From JBFWWP01 sp050246115 (GTDB taxonomy: Bacteria > Planctomycetota > UBA8108 > UBA1146 > JAJFFE01), in assembly GCA_050246115.1 (NCBI GenBank), contig JBFWWP010000016.1, positions 71,263 to 135,262 of the forward strand: a stretch of DNA of 64,000 bases, in the 5' to 3' direction. How positions within the stretch are numbered: the first letter of the stretch is position 1; every line of letters begins with the position of its first letter. Both the position numbers and the translations under genes were made by a program. Shown here piece by piece: positions 27,687-37,090 of the stretch. The notes beneath the pieces are model-generated. The model was given only the letters and a program-made list of their open reading frames with translations, had not been told where the DNA came from and made no database searches.

Positions 27687-30600
27687 TCACGGACAAGTCG
27701 GAGTGGCGCACCCGAGGCCGGTTGGATTCGGGGCGTCGGCGGCGGTGCCGCAACTCCCGTAGGGCGCCGGAAGCGGTGCGGGCGGCAGCCCGAACCGTGA
27801 GCCGAGGATCGCCACCACGTCCGCGAGGTTGACGCCACCGTCGTTGTTGCCATCGGCCGCTTCGAGGCAGTGCAAGGCGTTGGGGACGCCCACCGGGAAC
27901 AAGTTACCGAGCAAGTAGACGGCGTCGGCGATGTTGATCGCGCCGTCGCCATTGACGTCGCCACGCCGGAACATCGGCAGACCCACGACCCCCTCGAAGA
28001 AGTCCAAGTAGGCGGCGATGAGTTGGACCGGGTCACCGCCAAAGCCGCCCAGCTCAAAGCTGCACGAGATCATGCGCCCGCCATCGACGTGTTCGGCGAG
28101 CACTCCTGTGATGTAAGCGGGTTCACCGCTCAGAGTGTCGTCGACGTTCGACCAGCACGCGCCCGCGCTGACGCCGACGTCGGGAGGGAGGTTCCCGGTC
28201 GTGTCCGTGCCCGTCAGCACCAAGCGATCCGTGAGGTCGTTGAGGAGGGTGTCTTGGGAGTAGGAAATGCTCCCAAAGCTGGAGAAGTCGCCGAACGTTA
28301 GCCCAGAATCGACGCCTTGCATGGTCGTGAACGAGTCGTCGCCGTCTGCGATGTTGTTGAAGAGATCGGGCTCGATGCCGTCGCGGTCGTCGAGCAAGCT
28401 GTCGACGTGGTTCGTTCCCCAGTGATCGGCGCCTTCGATGTAGATGTTGGTGCCCGCCGCTGCGAGTGCGGCCAGCGTGTCGCCCTCGGCCGCCGAGAGC
28501 CGGTAGCCGTTGGGGAACGTCCCCAAGGATACCCAGATCGTGTCGGCGGCGGCGGCGAGAGCTGCGAAGCAAGGGAACTGATCGAAGTCCGGGATCGAGA
28601 GTACTGACACGGGCTGCCCGAGCGAGATCAGCGCCGAAGTGAGCGCCCCGCCGCCGTCGATCAAGCCCATGGCTCCGAAGCTGTCGAGTCCCTCGAGCGC
28701 GAGTACGAGGTTCGAGGCCGGACTCGCGACGTTGGGGATGAAGAGCGAGCACTGCGTGGCCGTGAACGATCCACTCGCGCAGTAGCCGCGGACATCGAAC
28801 GTCTGCAGTCCAGGCGGTGGGTTGCTGATCACGAGTGAGCTGCCGGTGATCCCGGGGAAAGACTGGCCGGAACTCACCGTCACATCGTAGGACACGTGTT
28901 GGCCACCGGTCCAACTCAACGATACTTCGTTCGCGACGCAATCGTAGATACAGTTGAGCCCGCCGACTTGGGGGCAGTCTTCGACGATGGTCAGCGTACC
29001 GACGCCGGCCACGAGGTTGGCGGTGAGCACGCGCACGAGGTAGGTCGTCCCCTGGGTGGCCGGATACGACAGCGAACAATCAATGCTGCAGTCGAGCAGA
29101 GTACCCGGCGCCCCCGAGCAAGCGATGTCGGAATGGAGCTCGAGGCGAGTGGCGAAGGGCGCGGCACAGGTGCTGAAAGTGTAGAGAGCGGTGTCGGGGG
29201 CCGAGAACGAGAACCAGACGTCGCTCGTCGGGTTGTACAGGCTCGTACAGTTCGACAGGGTCACGGCGTCGAGCGCTGCGATGGAGTTGTCGAGGACATG
29301 GGTGCCGATGGCGACCGGGGTGGCGTTGGCGCATTGGTCATTGGCGACGCCGCCAATGGCAACGGCGCAGCGCGACTCCGCAGACGTGCCGGAGGTGCTG
29401 GATACGCCTCGCAAGCCGAACTGCACCACCCCCGTGAATCCCGCTGGGAGGGAGAACGTGTAGGTCGTTTGGGTTTGCGGGATCGTGGCCGCCAGCACGT
29501 TGTTGAGTCGCACCTCGACACCCAGGTCGTAGTTGCTCCCCGCGGGCACGGCGTACGAGACCGTCACTTGCCCGGTAACCGTGGCGTCGCACGTGACGTT
29601 CTCGGGGACGCAGGTGATGTAGTCGAGAGTGAAGTTGCCGCTTTGAGGGGTCGGCGAGAATCCCCCCACGCGGATCAGGTAGCCCTGACCACCGACGACC
29701 GGAAAGTCGAAGATGTCGGGCTGGCCGAGCAGTGCGGAGAAGCACACGAGTTCGTTGGCCGTCGGACAACCAGTGCCGCCGGTTGGGTCGTCGTACAGCG
29801 CGTAGTGACCGTCGACGTTGCTCGCGAACTCCATGCAACCGTCGACCGGAGCCGTGAAGGCGTACCACAAGTCGCGGCGCACGTTGCACCCGAGACCGTT
29901 GACGTCGTCGGCAGCCGCGAGATTGTCCCAGCTCACTGGGACCAGGGTGGGAGCCTGGATGGGCAAAGCGGCGCCGCCGGCGCAGTCGTCATTCGGAGCT
30001 GGGAGGATGATCGCGAGGGTCAGGGTGGTGGTGACGGGCGGGAACGAATTGAAGGTCGCGACGCGCAGGAGGTACTCCTCGCCCGCGAGCACGGGGATCA
30101 GTCCGAAGTCCGAGGACTGACAGGCGACGAGATCGGCGTCCGTGGGGCAGCCGGCGCTGTGTTGATAGATTCCGAACACGACGAACTCACCGAACTCGAG
30201 ATGAAGCAACCCGCTGCTGGGGATCGTGAAACGATACCACGTGTCGGGAGTGCTGGAGCAACGCAGTCCGGTGGTGTCGGGTGACGAGCCGAGAGTCGTC
30301 ACCGTGCTCATGGACGGAACAGCCAGCAATGCGGCGTTCGCGCAATCATCGTTCGCGACGGTCGGGATGAAGTCGAGGTTCAGGGTCCCTGCGGTGGGGC
30401 CGGGCTGACTCTGGCCGACGCGGACGATGTAGTCCTGACCGCCGACGACGGTAGTCCAGCTCTCGTTCACGTTCCAACACGGGCCTGCCTCATCGAAATT
30501 CGTGGGGCAACTGCCTGCGCCTCCCGGCAGCCGATAGAGCTGGTGCCCCAGCGAGGCGCCCCCGGTGATCGTTGTGTGAATCTGGCCCGACCCCGGCGCC

Positions 30601-31577
30601 GTGAACCCAAACCAGATGTCGTCGTTGAGATGACACGCGAGGCCCGACACATCGGGGGTGGCGCCGGTCGTGTCGAACGGCGTACCGCTGGGGATCGCGA
30701 CCGGTTGCGCGCTCGTACAGTCGTCGTGGATCGGGGGCGCGAAGGACTGAGAGACAGCGAGGAGCGCGGCCGGGAACGCGTCCCCGAACGGATACCCGAT
30801 GCGAATGAGGTAGCTGACTCCCGCGGCCGCGTTGAACGAGGCGCTGCTTGCGCCCTGACACCAAACTTCGTCGCTGTCGCTCGGGCACTGACCGAGGCCC
30901 GGCGAAGCATACACGACGACGTTCACGCCGAACGCGGTCGACTGGTTGTTGGGGTTGGCGAGGACGGAGATCAGTCCACTTGCAGTCGGAGTCACCTCGT
31001 ACCAAAGGTCGCGGCTGATCGGGCAGCTGAGCGGGGGTTGCGTCGGCGTTGCGCCTTCGGCGTCGTACGCGACCACGTCCGGCAGGTTCAAGACCTGCGG
31101 GTTCGTGCAATCGTCGTTGGCGGGGGGTGGGAGTAGGTCGAGCGTCAGCACTCCGCTCGTGGCGCCCCCTTGCCACCGAGAGATGCGAATCAGGTAGGTC
31201 TCGCCTGCGAGCGCCGACGTATACGACTCGTTCTGATTGAGATCGTCGCAGAACAGCAGCTCGGAGTCGGTAGGGCACGTGGCCCCGGCGGGCAGGACAT
31301 ACACGGCGTGCTGGTTGGGGTTGAAGTTGTGCCGCACTTCCAGCAACCCGTTGGCTGGGGCCACGACACTGTACCACAGGTCCTCACCCATGTTGGGGCA
31401 GAGGTTCAGCCCCGCGGACGGCGTGGCGCCAGCCGTGTTGAAGGGCACGCTGGACGGGAGGTTGACTACGAGGATGGGGCTCGAGCAAGCATCGTTCGCC
31501 GGTTGCGCGCCGGCGGGACTACCCGTCGAAACCGCCAACAGGACCACCGCTGCGAACACGACTCTCGGGATGTTCAC
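27687..31577 (-). CDS. Large secreted repeat protein with C-terminal dockerin pair
   Basis: A 1296-residue exported protein. The GTG at 31577 has gggag upstream and opens a signal peptide (VVFAAVVLLAVSTGSPAGAQ). At least six modules of roughly 120-140 residues begin with A-N-D-x-C, contain a D-x-W-Y/F segment near the middle and end with Y-L-I-R-I/V plus T-L-x-L (for example PANDACSS, PANDDCTN, VANDDCAN). They resemble bacterial pre-peptidase C-terminal-like beta-sandwiches. Two Fn3-like modules are interspersed, then an alpha/beta region about 250 residues long (LVLALEGLDSFG...), then two dockerin loops (RGDVNGDGAINIADAVYLL, DGNNDGGVNLADVVAIL) and the tail GLGCATPTCP. Its role is probably surface binding or display. 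Confidence 0.85.
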   Translation of the reverse strand: MNIPRVVFAAVVLLAVSTGSPAGAQPANDACSSPILVVNLPSSVPFNTAGATPSAGLNLCPNMGEDLWYSVVAPANGLLEVRHNFNPNQHAVYVLPAGATCPTDSELLFCDDLNQNESYTSALAGETYLIRISRWQGGATSGVLTLDLLPPPANDDCTNPQVLNLPDVVAYDAEGATPTQPPLSCPISRDLWYEVTPTASGLISVLANPNNQSTAFGVNVVVYASPGLGQCPSDSDEVWCQGASSASFNAAAGVSYLIRIGYPFGDAFPAALLAVSQSFAPPIHDDCTSAQPVAIPSGTPFDTTGATPDVSGLACHLNDDIWFGFTAPGSGQIHTTITGGASLGHQLYRLPGGAGSCPTNFDEAGPCWNVNESWTTVVGGQDYIVRVGQSQPGPTAGTLNLDFIPTVANDDCANAALLAVPSMSTVTTLGSSPDTTGLRCSSTPDTWYRFTIPSSGLLHLEFGEFVVFGIYQHSAGCPTDADLVACQSSDFGLIPVLAGEEYLLRVATFNSFPPVTTTLTLAIILPAPNDDCAGGAALPIQAPTLVPVSWDNLAAADDVNGLGCNVRRDLWYAFTAPVDGCMEFASNVDGHYALYDDPTGGTGCPTANELVCFSALLGQPDIFDFPVVGGQGYLIRVGGFSPTPQSGNFTLDYITCVPENVTCDATVTGQVTVSYAVPAGSNYDLGVEVRLNNVLAATIPQTQTTYTFSLPAGFTGVVQFGLRGVSSTSGTSAESRCAVAIGGVANDQCANATPVAIGTHVLDNSIAALDAVTLSNCTSLYNPTSDVWFSFSAPDTALYTFSTCAAPFATRLELHSDIACSGAPGTLLDCSIDCSLSYPATQGTTYLVRVLTANLVAGVGTLTIVEDCPQVGGLNCIYDCVANEVSLSWTGGQHVSYDVTVSSGQSFPGITGSSLVISNPPPGLQTFDVRGYCASGSFTATQCSLFIPNVASPASNLVLALEGLDSFGAMGLIDGGGALTSALISLGQPVSVLSIPDFDQFPCFAALAAAADTIWVSLGTFPNGYRLSAAEGDTLAALAAAGTNIYIEGADHWGTNHVDSLLDDRDGIEPDLFNNIADGDDSFTTMQGVDSGLTFGDFSSFGSISYSQDTLLNDLTDRLVLTGTDTTGNLPPDVGVSAGACWSNVDDTLSGEPAYITGVLAEHVDGGRMISCSFELGGFGGDPVQLIAAYLDFFEGVVGLPMFRRGDVNGDGAINIADAVYLLGNLFPVGVPNALHCLEAADGNNDGGVNLADVVAILGSRFGLPPAPLPAPYGSCGTAADAPNPTGLGCATPTCP

Positions 31578-31770
31578 GATGGGTTCTCCCTCTCTGTCGG
31601 TGATGAGACGGGCTGCTGCGAGCACTGCGCGAGTGTAGCGAACATGCCGTGCACGGGGAACATCGGCCAGTCCCAGGAGCCTGAACGGCCGGCGGGCGTC
31701 GAGTGAGGGTAAGCAGGATCGGCGTCGCTGTGCCCGTGGAGTCGCCAACCCGAGTGGCAAAGAAAAAGTG

Positions 31771-31810
31771 GCGGGGGGGCCGAGGTCGAGTTCGACCCCG
31801 TCCCCCCCGC
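31771..31810 (-). terminator. Intrinsic terminator of the dockerin/Kazal gene
   Basis: A 19-bp stem with two mismatches and a gt loop: gcgggggggccgaggtcga pairs with tcgaccccgtcccccccgc. Read on the minus strand it is followed, three bases later, by TTTTTCTTT (31767-31759). It lies about 50 bp after the stop of the Kazal gene and before the 1296-aa gene, so it separates the two transcripts. It is the clearest rho-independent terminator in the window. Confidence 0.85.
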
Positions 31811-31858
31811 GCCGGAGCTCGTTCTGGGCGTGCCGGTGGCCCTTAGACCATAGTCAGA

Positions 31859-32851
31859 CTACGGGCACATGCCGGCGAAGTCGACGTTGACCCCCGCGCC
31901 TGCTGCAAAGCAGGAGTTGCTGTAGGTCGAGCCGTCGCACCCGCACACTGGGTCGAAGATCAGCGGGCAAATGAACGGCATGGCCATGCACGTGCCGACG
32001 CCATTACAGTCGCCGACCGCTTTCGCGCAGTACTCGCCGGCCGCGCAATCCGCGTTGAGCGTACAGCCCGCCACTAGGCACGGGCCGGCGAAGTCGACGT
32101 TGACGCCGGAGGCCGCGGCCACGCAGGAGTTGTCGTAGGTGTTGCCGTCACAGCCGCAGACCGGGTCGAAGATCAGCGGACAGATGAAAGGCATGACCAT
32201 ACACGTGCCAATGCCGTTGCAGTCGCCGACCGCCTTCGCGCAGTACTCACCCCCGAGGCACTCGCTGTTGAGCGTGCAGCCCGCAACGGGGCACGCGCCG
32301 GCGAAGTCGACGTTGACGCCGGCAGCCGCGGCCAGACAGGAGTTGTCGTAGGTGTTGCCGTCACAGCCGCAGACTGGGTCGAAGACCAGCGGGCAGAGGA
32401 GCGGCATTTCCATGCATTCGCCGCTGCCGTTGCAGTCGCCGACGGCTTTGGCGCAGTACTCGCCGGTCGGGCAATCGGCGTTGAGCGTGCACGACGTCGT
32501 CCCGTCCGGGCAGCCGCTGAGAGGGCCGACGCAGTCCAGCGAGTCGACCGTTGGATCCGCGCCGCAGCCCGGGAACGGTGGGTCGAACGTGGTTCCCATA
32601 CCACCGAACAACACATCCAGGACATACACCGCGTCGGCGATGTTGACGCTGCCGTCGTCGTTACCGTCCATGGCGTCCAGGCAAGCGGAGGTGTCGCCGC
32701 TGAACAAGTAGTTCAGGATGTTCACCGCATCCGCGATGTTGACCGAGCCGTCCCCGTTGGCGTCCCCGCGCACGAAGGTCCATTCCGCGTGTAGCGGTCC
32801 CACCGAACAACACAAAAACGCAAGCAGCCCGAGAGTTCGGAGTGCCTTCAC
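31859..32851 (-). CDS. Secreted dockerin protein with three Kazal-like repeats
   Basis: A 330-residue exported protein. Signal peptide residues 1-22, then an N-terminal dockerin pair (residues 28-83: RGDANGDGSVNIADAVNIL and DGNDDGSVNIADAVYVL), followed by the family tail C96...LDC...SGCP. Residues 121-330 are three near-identical 71-residue Cys-rich repeats, each with GEYCAKAVGDCNG, then DPVCGCDGNTYDNSC and VNVDFAG.C, which fits the Kazal serine-protease-inhibitor fold. The dockerin being N-terminal is reversed from the other dockerin genes here. Protease inhibition is inference. The start is a GTG at 32851 with a G-rich ribosome site. Confidence 0.85.
   Translation of the reverse strand: MKALRTLGLLAFLCCSVGPLHAEWTFVRGDANGDGSVNIADAVNILNYLFSGDTSACLDAMDGNDDGSVNIADAVYVLDVLFGGMGTTFDPPFPGCGADPTVDSLDCVGPLSGCPDGTTSCTLNADCPTGEYCAKAVGDCNGSGECMEMPLLCPLVFDPVCGCDGNTYDNSCLAAAAGVNVDFAGACPVAGCTLNSECLGGEYCAKAVGDCNGIGTCMVMPFICPLIFDPVCGCDGNTYDNSCVAAASGVNVDFAGPCLVAGCTLNADCAAGEYCAKAVGDCNGVGTCMAMPFICPLIFDPVCGCDGSTYSNSCFAAGAGVNVDFAGMCP
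31862..32491 (-). repeat. Three tandem 213-bp coding repeats
   Basis: Units correspond to residues 121-191, 192-262 and 263-330 of the Kazal protein. The 71-codon period is exact (Cys at 121, 192, 263). Long stretches such as the codons for FDPVCGCDGNTYDNSC are almost identical at nucleotide level, with silent changes only, indicating recent duplication or gene conversion. Confidence 0.9.
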
Positions 32852-33227
32852 GTCCCACCACCCTTTCCAAGTCGTGGTTTCCCGACGACCAGTCCCAAGT
32901 TCCAGAGTTCCGGTTGCCTTCGGAACGGAGTCAGGCGACTCCGCTCCGAGCGGACGCCCGAGCGCAACACGAGAAACTCCAAGGCCTGCATTCTAGCCCT
33001 GGCAACGCGGGCTGCCGCTAGTTTTCTCGACGGTAACCGGAGCTGGGACGCCGTCTGCCGTTGCCGCAGGCGCGGAGGTGCCAAGAGCCGGGCGCACTCT
33101 ACGCGGCGAGCCTCGGGGGAAACCCTTGGCGTAACCTCCGGCCTGTCCGCCAGCTCCGTCACCAGCGCGCACGTTCCTTCGCGGGCGAGCGGTGCCCGAC
33201 CGAGACCGACGGGTTTCGATGTCTCTC

Positions 33228-33358
33228 AGGGGGCTTATTCGCAAAGCCTCCTCGTGGCTGCGCCACAGCGGCATCCACTTCACCCACGAACGCTGCGCCT
33301 TCGGCGGAGCGCCAAGCGCGAACCAGAGTTGCTTGGGCGTGCGCTTGATTTGAAACTA
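33228..33358. repeat. Dispersed intergenic hairpin repeat, copy D
   Basis: Keeps the three hairpins of copy B with different bases: ggcttattcgcaaagcc, gtggc-tgc-gccac at 33254-33266, and cgctgcgccttcggcggagcg near 33290. It ends with cgcttgatttgaaactag, which runs into the TAG stop of the glutamine synthetase gene (CTA at 33356-33358). The remaining 32852-33227 part of this 504-bp gap holds no gene or other repeat that could be recognised. Confidence 0.7.
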
Positions 33359-34798
33359 GAACTTGCTCCAGAGCAGTTGGTTGGTGACCTCGTGGTGGAA
33401 CATGATCTCACTACGCTTTACCAGGGTTCCGAGTTCGAGCGGGCACCGATCCGCGGCGCGCTGTTTGAGTTCGACGTACTTCTTGAGGTTCTCCTCGCCG
33501 AGCAAGTCGGTTGCAAAGCGGCTGGCCTTCATCGCGCGGATCGCGTCGTGGATGTTGCCGGGCAAGAACCGGGTTCGTGGCCGCTTGCCTTCCGCATCCG
33601 ATGGATCGGGCTCGGGCCCGCGAAGGCCCACTTCGAGCAGCGTGAGGAACACGAGATACGGGTTCACGTCGGGCGCAATCGAACGGAACTCGATCCGGGA
33701 CGATCTTTCGTTGGCGAGCGGAATGCGAATCATCGCGGCGCGATTGGTCGCCGACGCCTTGATCTGGTTTGGCGCCTCGAAGTTGGGGTCGAGGCGTCGA
33801 TAAGCATTCACGCTGGCATTGAGAATCAAGCAGATGTCCGTCGCGTTGTGGAGGCAGCGGTCGATGAAACCCACGGCCAGGGACGACAGCCGATCGGGCC
33901 CCTGCGCGTCGAAGAACAGGTTCTTACCCCCGCGGCTGAGCGAGATGTTGCAGTGCATCCCGTTGCCGTTCACGCCGGCCACCGGTTTGGGCAAGAACGA
34001 CGCAGTCAGACCCATGTTGCGCGCGATCTGGCGGCAGCTCAGTTTGTACAACTGAATCTGGTCGGCAATGATCATGGCCTCGGAGAACGAGAAGTTGAGC
34101 TCGAACTGAGAAGGCGCGACCTCGGGGTGGTCCTTTTCGTTGGCAAAGCCCATCGCCCGCTGCGCTTCGGCTGCCCGGTCGATGAACTGACGGAGTGGGT
34201 CCTGTGGCAAGGAGTGGTAGTAGCCCCCCGACGAAATGAACTCGAACTCCGCGGTCTGGTGGTACTTTCGTTCGGCATCGACGCCCTGGAACAAGAATCC
34301 CTCGACCTCGGGCGCCACGTGTACGACGGTACCGTCCTGCGCGTACATGGCATCGGTCACGAGACGCAGGCGCGAACGGAAGTCGGCCGCATAAGGTCTG
34401 CCGTCCTGACCCTGGACCTCGCCGAAGACCACGACCTTGCCGGGTCCGAAGACGTCACTGGGAAGCCAGTAGAAGGCCGACCAATCCACGCTGATCTTCA
34501 GGTCGGACTCGCCGATCTCGGAGAAGCCGCGGATGGAAGAGCCGTCGAAGGTCAGGTTGTCCGTGTGTTGCAGCAGGAACTTCTTGTCGTAGTCCAGCAT
34601 GTGGAAGCGGCCCTCGAGATCCGAGAAGCACACCGTCACGGCCTTGATGCGCTTCTCGTCGGCTAGGTAGCGGCGGCGCGCCTCTTCGATCCGGGCGGGA
34701 TCGGCGTGTTCGATTCGCTGCTGCTTGGCGGCCAGATTGAGTTCCTCGAGTTCGTCGTACGGGATCTCCAGAAAATGACGGAGCGGATCCGTGGCCAT
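33356..34798 (-). CDS. glnA: Glutamine synthetase, type I
   Basis: Makes glutamine from glutamate, ammonia and ATP. The 480-residue sequence has DLEGRFHML (beta-grasp strand), LTFDGSSIRGF, the metal ligands in E-V-E/GFL and FELNFSFSEA, VNGNGMHCN, NRAAMIRIP and RIEFRSIAPDVNPYL. The adenylylation loop of the beta subtype (N-L-Y-D-L-P-P) is absent, so it is the alpha-like form not controlled by adenylylation. agaggaaag precedes the ATG. It is preceded by an unusually AT-rich segment and followed at once by repeat copy D. Confidence 0.96.
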   Translation of the reverse strand: MATDPLRHFLEIPYDELEELNLAAKQQRIEHADPARIEEARRRYLADEKRIKAVTVCFSDLEGRFHMLDYDKKFLLQHTDNLTFDGSSIRGFSEIGESDLKISVDWSAFYWLPSDVFGPGKVVVFGEVQGQDGRPYAADFRSRLRLVTDAMYAQDGTVVHVAPEVEGFLFQGVDAERKYHQTAEFEFISSGGYYHSLPQDPLRQFIDRAAEAQRAMGFANEKDHPEVAPSQFELNFSFSEAMIIADQIQLYKLSCRQIARNMGLTASFLPKPVAGVNGNGMHCNISLSRGGKNLFFDAQGPDRLSSLAVGFIDRCLHNATDICLILNASVNAYRRLDPNFEAPNQIKASATNRAAMIRIPLANERSSRIEFRSIAPDVNPYLVFLTLLEVGLRGPEPDPSDAEGKRPRTRFLPGNIHDAIRAMKASRFATDLLGEENLKKYVELKQRAADRCPLELGTLVKRSEIMFHHEVTNQLLWSKF

Positions 34799-34861
34799 GG
34801 CAGCCTTTCTTTCCTCTCGCTAGGGGCGTCCCCGACGGGTTGCCCGCACCTGCGGGCGTGG

Positions 34862-34960
34862 CGCGGAGGATATCCTAGGCCTTATCTTCGTCAAGAATAA
34901 CTTAAAAGCTTGAGCCTTTACTATAAAGTCGTCAGCTTCAAGTTTATTGGTCGCGGTTGG
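34862..34960 (-). promoter_or_regulatory. AT-rich upstream region of glnA with a small palindrome
   Basis: An AT-rich island in an otherwise GC-rich window, between glpD-like and glnA. It contains aaagcttgagccttt (34905-34919), an imperfect palindrome, and AT-rich hexamers including tatagt on the minus strand. No -35/-10 pair with proper spacing could be fixed. Position and composition make it the likely glnA promoter or operator. Confidence 0.45.
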
Positions 34961-34974
34961 AGTCTCTGACTCCG

Positions 34975-36207
34975 TCAGGGCCGATTCAGTGGGCTCGGCC
35001 CCCCGCCGGAGCGCGACGGCGAGCGGGCGCCTGGAGCGGGCGTAGCTTCGAGCGGAAGCCGCAACGACCGGGTGTCGGCGCGCCGGCTCGCCGCGGGGAG
35101 TGATGCCGCCACGAGCTGGATAGCCTTGGCCGCGGTGCTGCGGTAGCCCGTCAGCTTCCCGCCGGCGACCGTCACGAGCCGCGGCGCTTCGGGTCGATCC
35201 AGGTGAAACAGCGTCTCCCGCGGACGTTGGTTGATCCCCTGGCGACCTCTCGGCAACACACGCAAGCCCGCGAAGCGAGCGATCTCGGGGGCGTCGAAGT
35301 TCGGGAAGCAATGTCGAAGCGCCCGAAGGAGGTACTCGACCTCGCTGTCCGTGGGCTCGACCTCACCGGGGTCGCCGTCGTAGGGACGCTCGGTGGTCCC
35401 GACCAACGTGTTCCCCTCCCAGGGCATGAGGAGGACCGGTCGGTGGTCGTCAGGCGCCTCGGTGTAGTACACACCTCGCTCGAGCCCTCCCTCCAAGAGT
35501 ACGTGAGAGCCGGCGACGAAGTCGACCGTCAGAGCGGGCGGCTCGGGTTGGATGCACGCGAGAACCTGCGATACCCACGGACCTGCGGCGTTGAATACGA
35601 CGCGGGCGGAGGTCGCGACGATCGCATCGTCGTGGCGGTACTGGATCCGATAGCCATCCGGTTCCCGCTCGGCACGGACCAGCGCGGCCGGACACCGTAG
35701 CTCTGCCCCTAGCTCTAGCGCAGACCGCATCACCGCGCGGGTCAAGGCCGCGTCGTTTGTCTGTCCGTCCCAGTACTCGAACACGCACTCGAGATCCGTG
35801 GTGCGCAACCCATCCAGCCCCGCCCACTCCAGGCGCGATAGCTTCCGGAAACGATTGGCTTCGCGAAGGCCGCCGAGAAGGGAGTACAACGTCAGGCCCG
35901 ATCGCACCCACCAGGGGCGCCGGCGGCTCGTGCGGTAGATCGGGACGTAGAACGGAACCAGTTTGACCAGGCCCGGTGCGTTGGCGAGGAGATAGCGCCG
36001 CTCCCGCAGGGACTCGGCGACGAGCGAGAGCTGCCCGGTCTCGAGATACCGCAGTCCGCCGTGGACCAGCTTCGACGAGCGGCTCGAGGTGCCATGGGCC
36101 AGGTGTTGCATCTCGAGGACCAACGTGCGGTAGCCGGCAGCCGCCGCGGCCTGCGCGACCCCGGCACCTTGGATCCCTCCCCCGACCACGAGGGCGTCGT
36201 ACTGCAT
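34975..36207 (-). CDS. glpD: FAD-dependent glycerol-3-phosphate dehydrogenase, short form
   Basis: Oxidises glycerol 3-phosphate to dihydroxyacetone phosphate at the membrane and passes electrons to quinone. The N-terminus has the FAD-binding ALVVGGGIQGAG and the GlpD signature RSSKLVHGGLRYLETG. Later segments FNAAGPWV, LLMPWEGNTLVGTTE and VTVAGGKLTGYR are also typical. At 410 residues it lacks the C-terminal DAO_C helical domain of the usual 500-560-residue enzyme and ends in a Ser/Pro/Arg tail. The ATG at 36207 was chosen at the FAD motif, with aggagg 13 bases away. The FGGY kinase at 23362 is the likely partner. Confidence 0.88.
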   Translation of the reverse strand: MQYDALVVGGGIQGAGVAQAAAAAGYRTLVLEMQHLAHGTSSRSSKLVHGGLRYLETGQLSLVAESLRERRYLLANAPGLVKLVPFYVPIYRTSRRRPWWVRSGLTLYSLLGGLREANRFRKLSRLEWAGLDGLRTTDLECVFEYWDGQTNDAALTRAVMRSALELGAELRCPAALVRAEREPDGYRIQYRHDDAIVATSARVVFNAAGPWVSQVLACIQPEPPALTVDFVAGSHVLLEGGLERGVYYTEAPDDHRPVLLMPWEGNTLVGTTERPYDGDPGEVEPTDSEVEYLLRALRHCFPNFDAPEIARFAGLRVLPRGRQGINQRPRETLFHLDRPEAPRLVTVAGGKLTGYRSTAAKAIQLVAASLPAASRRADTRSLRLPLEATPAPGARSPSRSGGGPSPLNRP

Positions 36208-36509
36208 GGTCCCCAAGTTCCTCCTTGCCAACTTCCGACGCGAGCGACTCATCCGGCCCTCCGTTCTTCGGAATCGGCGGGCCGAACCCTGAGCCCGCGA
36301 TCGCCACGACGGTTCGAGTGGCCGTCCTACTCGCCCTCCGGGCTCGCCGGCCCCGAAGACTCCCGCAACCCGCTGCATTTGTCGCCGCCGCCGGTAGCAT
36401 GAGGTCGCCCGCGAGGGAGGGGACGGTGCTTGCGCGAACTGGACCCCGTAGCACTTCGAAACCAAGGTAACACCCGGTTCAGGTCGATGATGCCTGGGAA
36501 TGGGATTGC
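36208..36509. other. Divergent intergenic region, no gene seen
   Basis: A 302-bp gap between glpD (minus) and a lipoprotein gene (plus). It should contain divergent promoters but no clear elements were recognised. An upstream ATG in the glpD frame (near 36252) exists but would add only a basic leader. Confidence 0.35.
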
Positions 36510-37016
36510 ATGCTTCGAGGACCGGTTGGATGGGTGCTCGGACTTGGCCTGCTCGCGTTGGGCGGGTGTTGGCTATCCGGCTTGTTGGCTTCCGAGGAGA
36601 CTCGCGTACGGCGAGTGCTTCGGGCGTTCGCGGCGAGCTTCAATGAGCAGCGCCCCGGTGCCATGATCGTCGGCTTGTCGGAGGACTTCGAGGATCACAA
36701 TCACGGTCTCGATCGCCAGTCGGTCAAGCTCGTCTTCCTGCGGGTGTTCAACGACCCGAGTTTGCGGGATCCGCAGACTCGTGCCTTTCGGTATCGCGCC
36801 GAGTTCGTCGACGCGGGAGCGACCATCCGCTGCGACGACCCCGAGCCAGGCACCGCCCAGGCGTCGTTCGCTCTACGCGTGCACCGGGTCGATGCGGCAG
36901 CCGGGAGTCCGCCCGAGTGGGAAGCGCACTTCGAGGCGGTGCTCCGCAAGGATCAGGGCGACTGGAAAGTACACCAGAGCCGCTATCGGACGACGTCGGG
37001 AAGCATGCCCTTCTGA
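36510..37016 (+). CDS. Lipoprotein with a possible NTF2/SnoaL-like fold
   Basis: A 168-residue lipoprotein; signal peptide ends at lipobox ALGGC (Cys about residue 20). The mature sequence has the helix-strand order of cystatin/NTF2-like domains: a long N-terminal helix (TRVRRVLRAFAASFNEQRPGAMIVGLSEDF), then strands ending in EAHFEAVLRKDQGDWKVHQSRY. No catalytic residues were identified. The function is unknown. It precedes the SGNH-like gene by 74 bp on the same strand. Confidence 0.72.
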   Translation: MLRGPVGWVLGLGLLALGGCWLSGLLASEETRVRRVLRAFAASFNEQRPGAMIVGLSEDFEDHNHGLDRQSVKLVFLRVFNDPSLRDPQTRAFRYRAEFVDAGATIRCDDPEPGTAQASFALRVHRVDAAAGSPPEWEAHFEAVLRKDQGDWKVHQSRYRTTSGSMPF

Positions 37017-37090
37017 GCCGGGATCCCGTTGATGTGTGGGCTCGCCAAGGAGGCGGGCCGCTCGCACCCTTCGCAGAGAGGAAGTCACGC

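Noticed and set aside
28896..30284. Plus-strand open frame of 462 codons inside the 1296-aa gene
   Set aside because: Shadow of the repeat protein on the other strand; the translation is Arg/Gly/Val-rich without a domain.
33254..34666. Plus-strand open frame of 470 codons opposite glutamine synthetase
   Set aside because: Antisense shadow of a clear glnA gene.
34891..34903. caagaataactt near glnA, matching 12-13 bases of the palindromic element end
   Set aside because: No CTNAG flank, no partner end and no body of the element; chance match in an AT-rich stretch.
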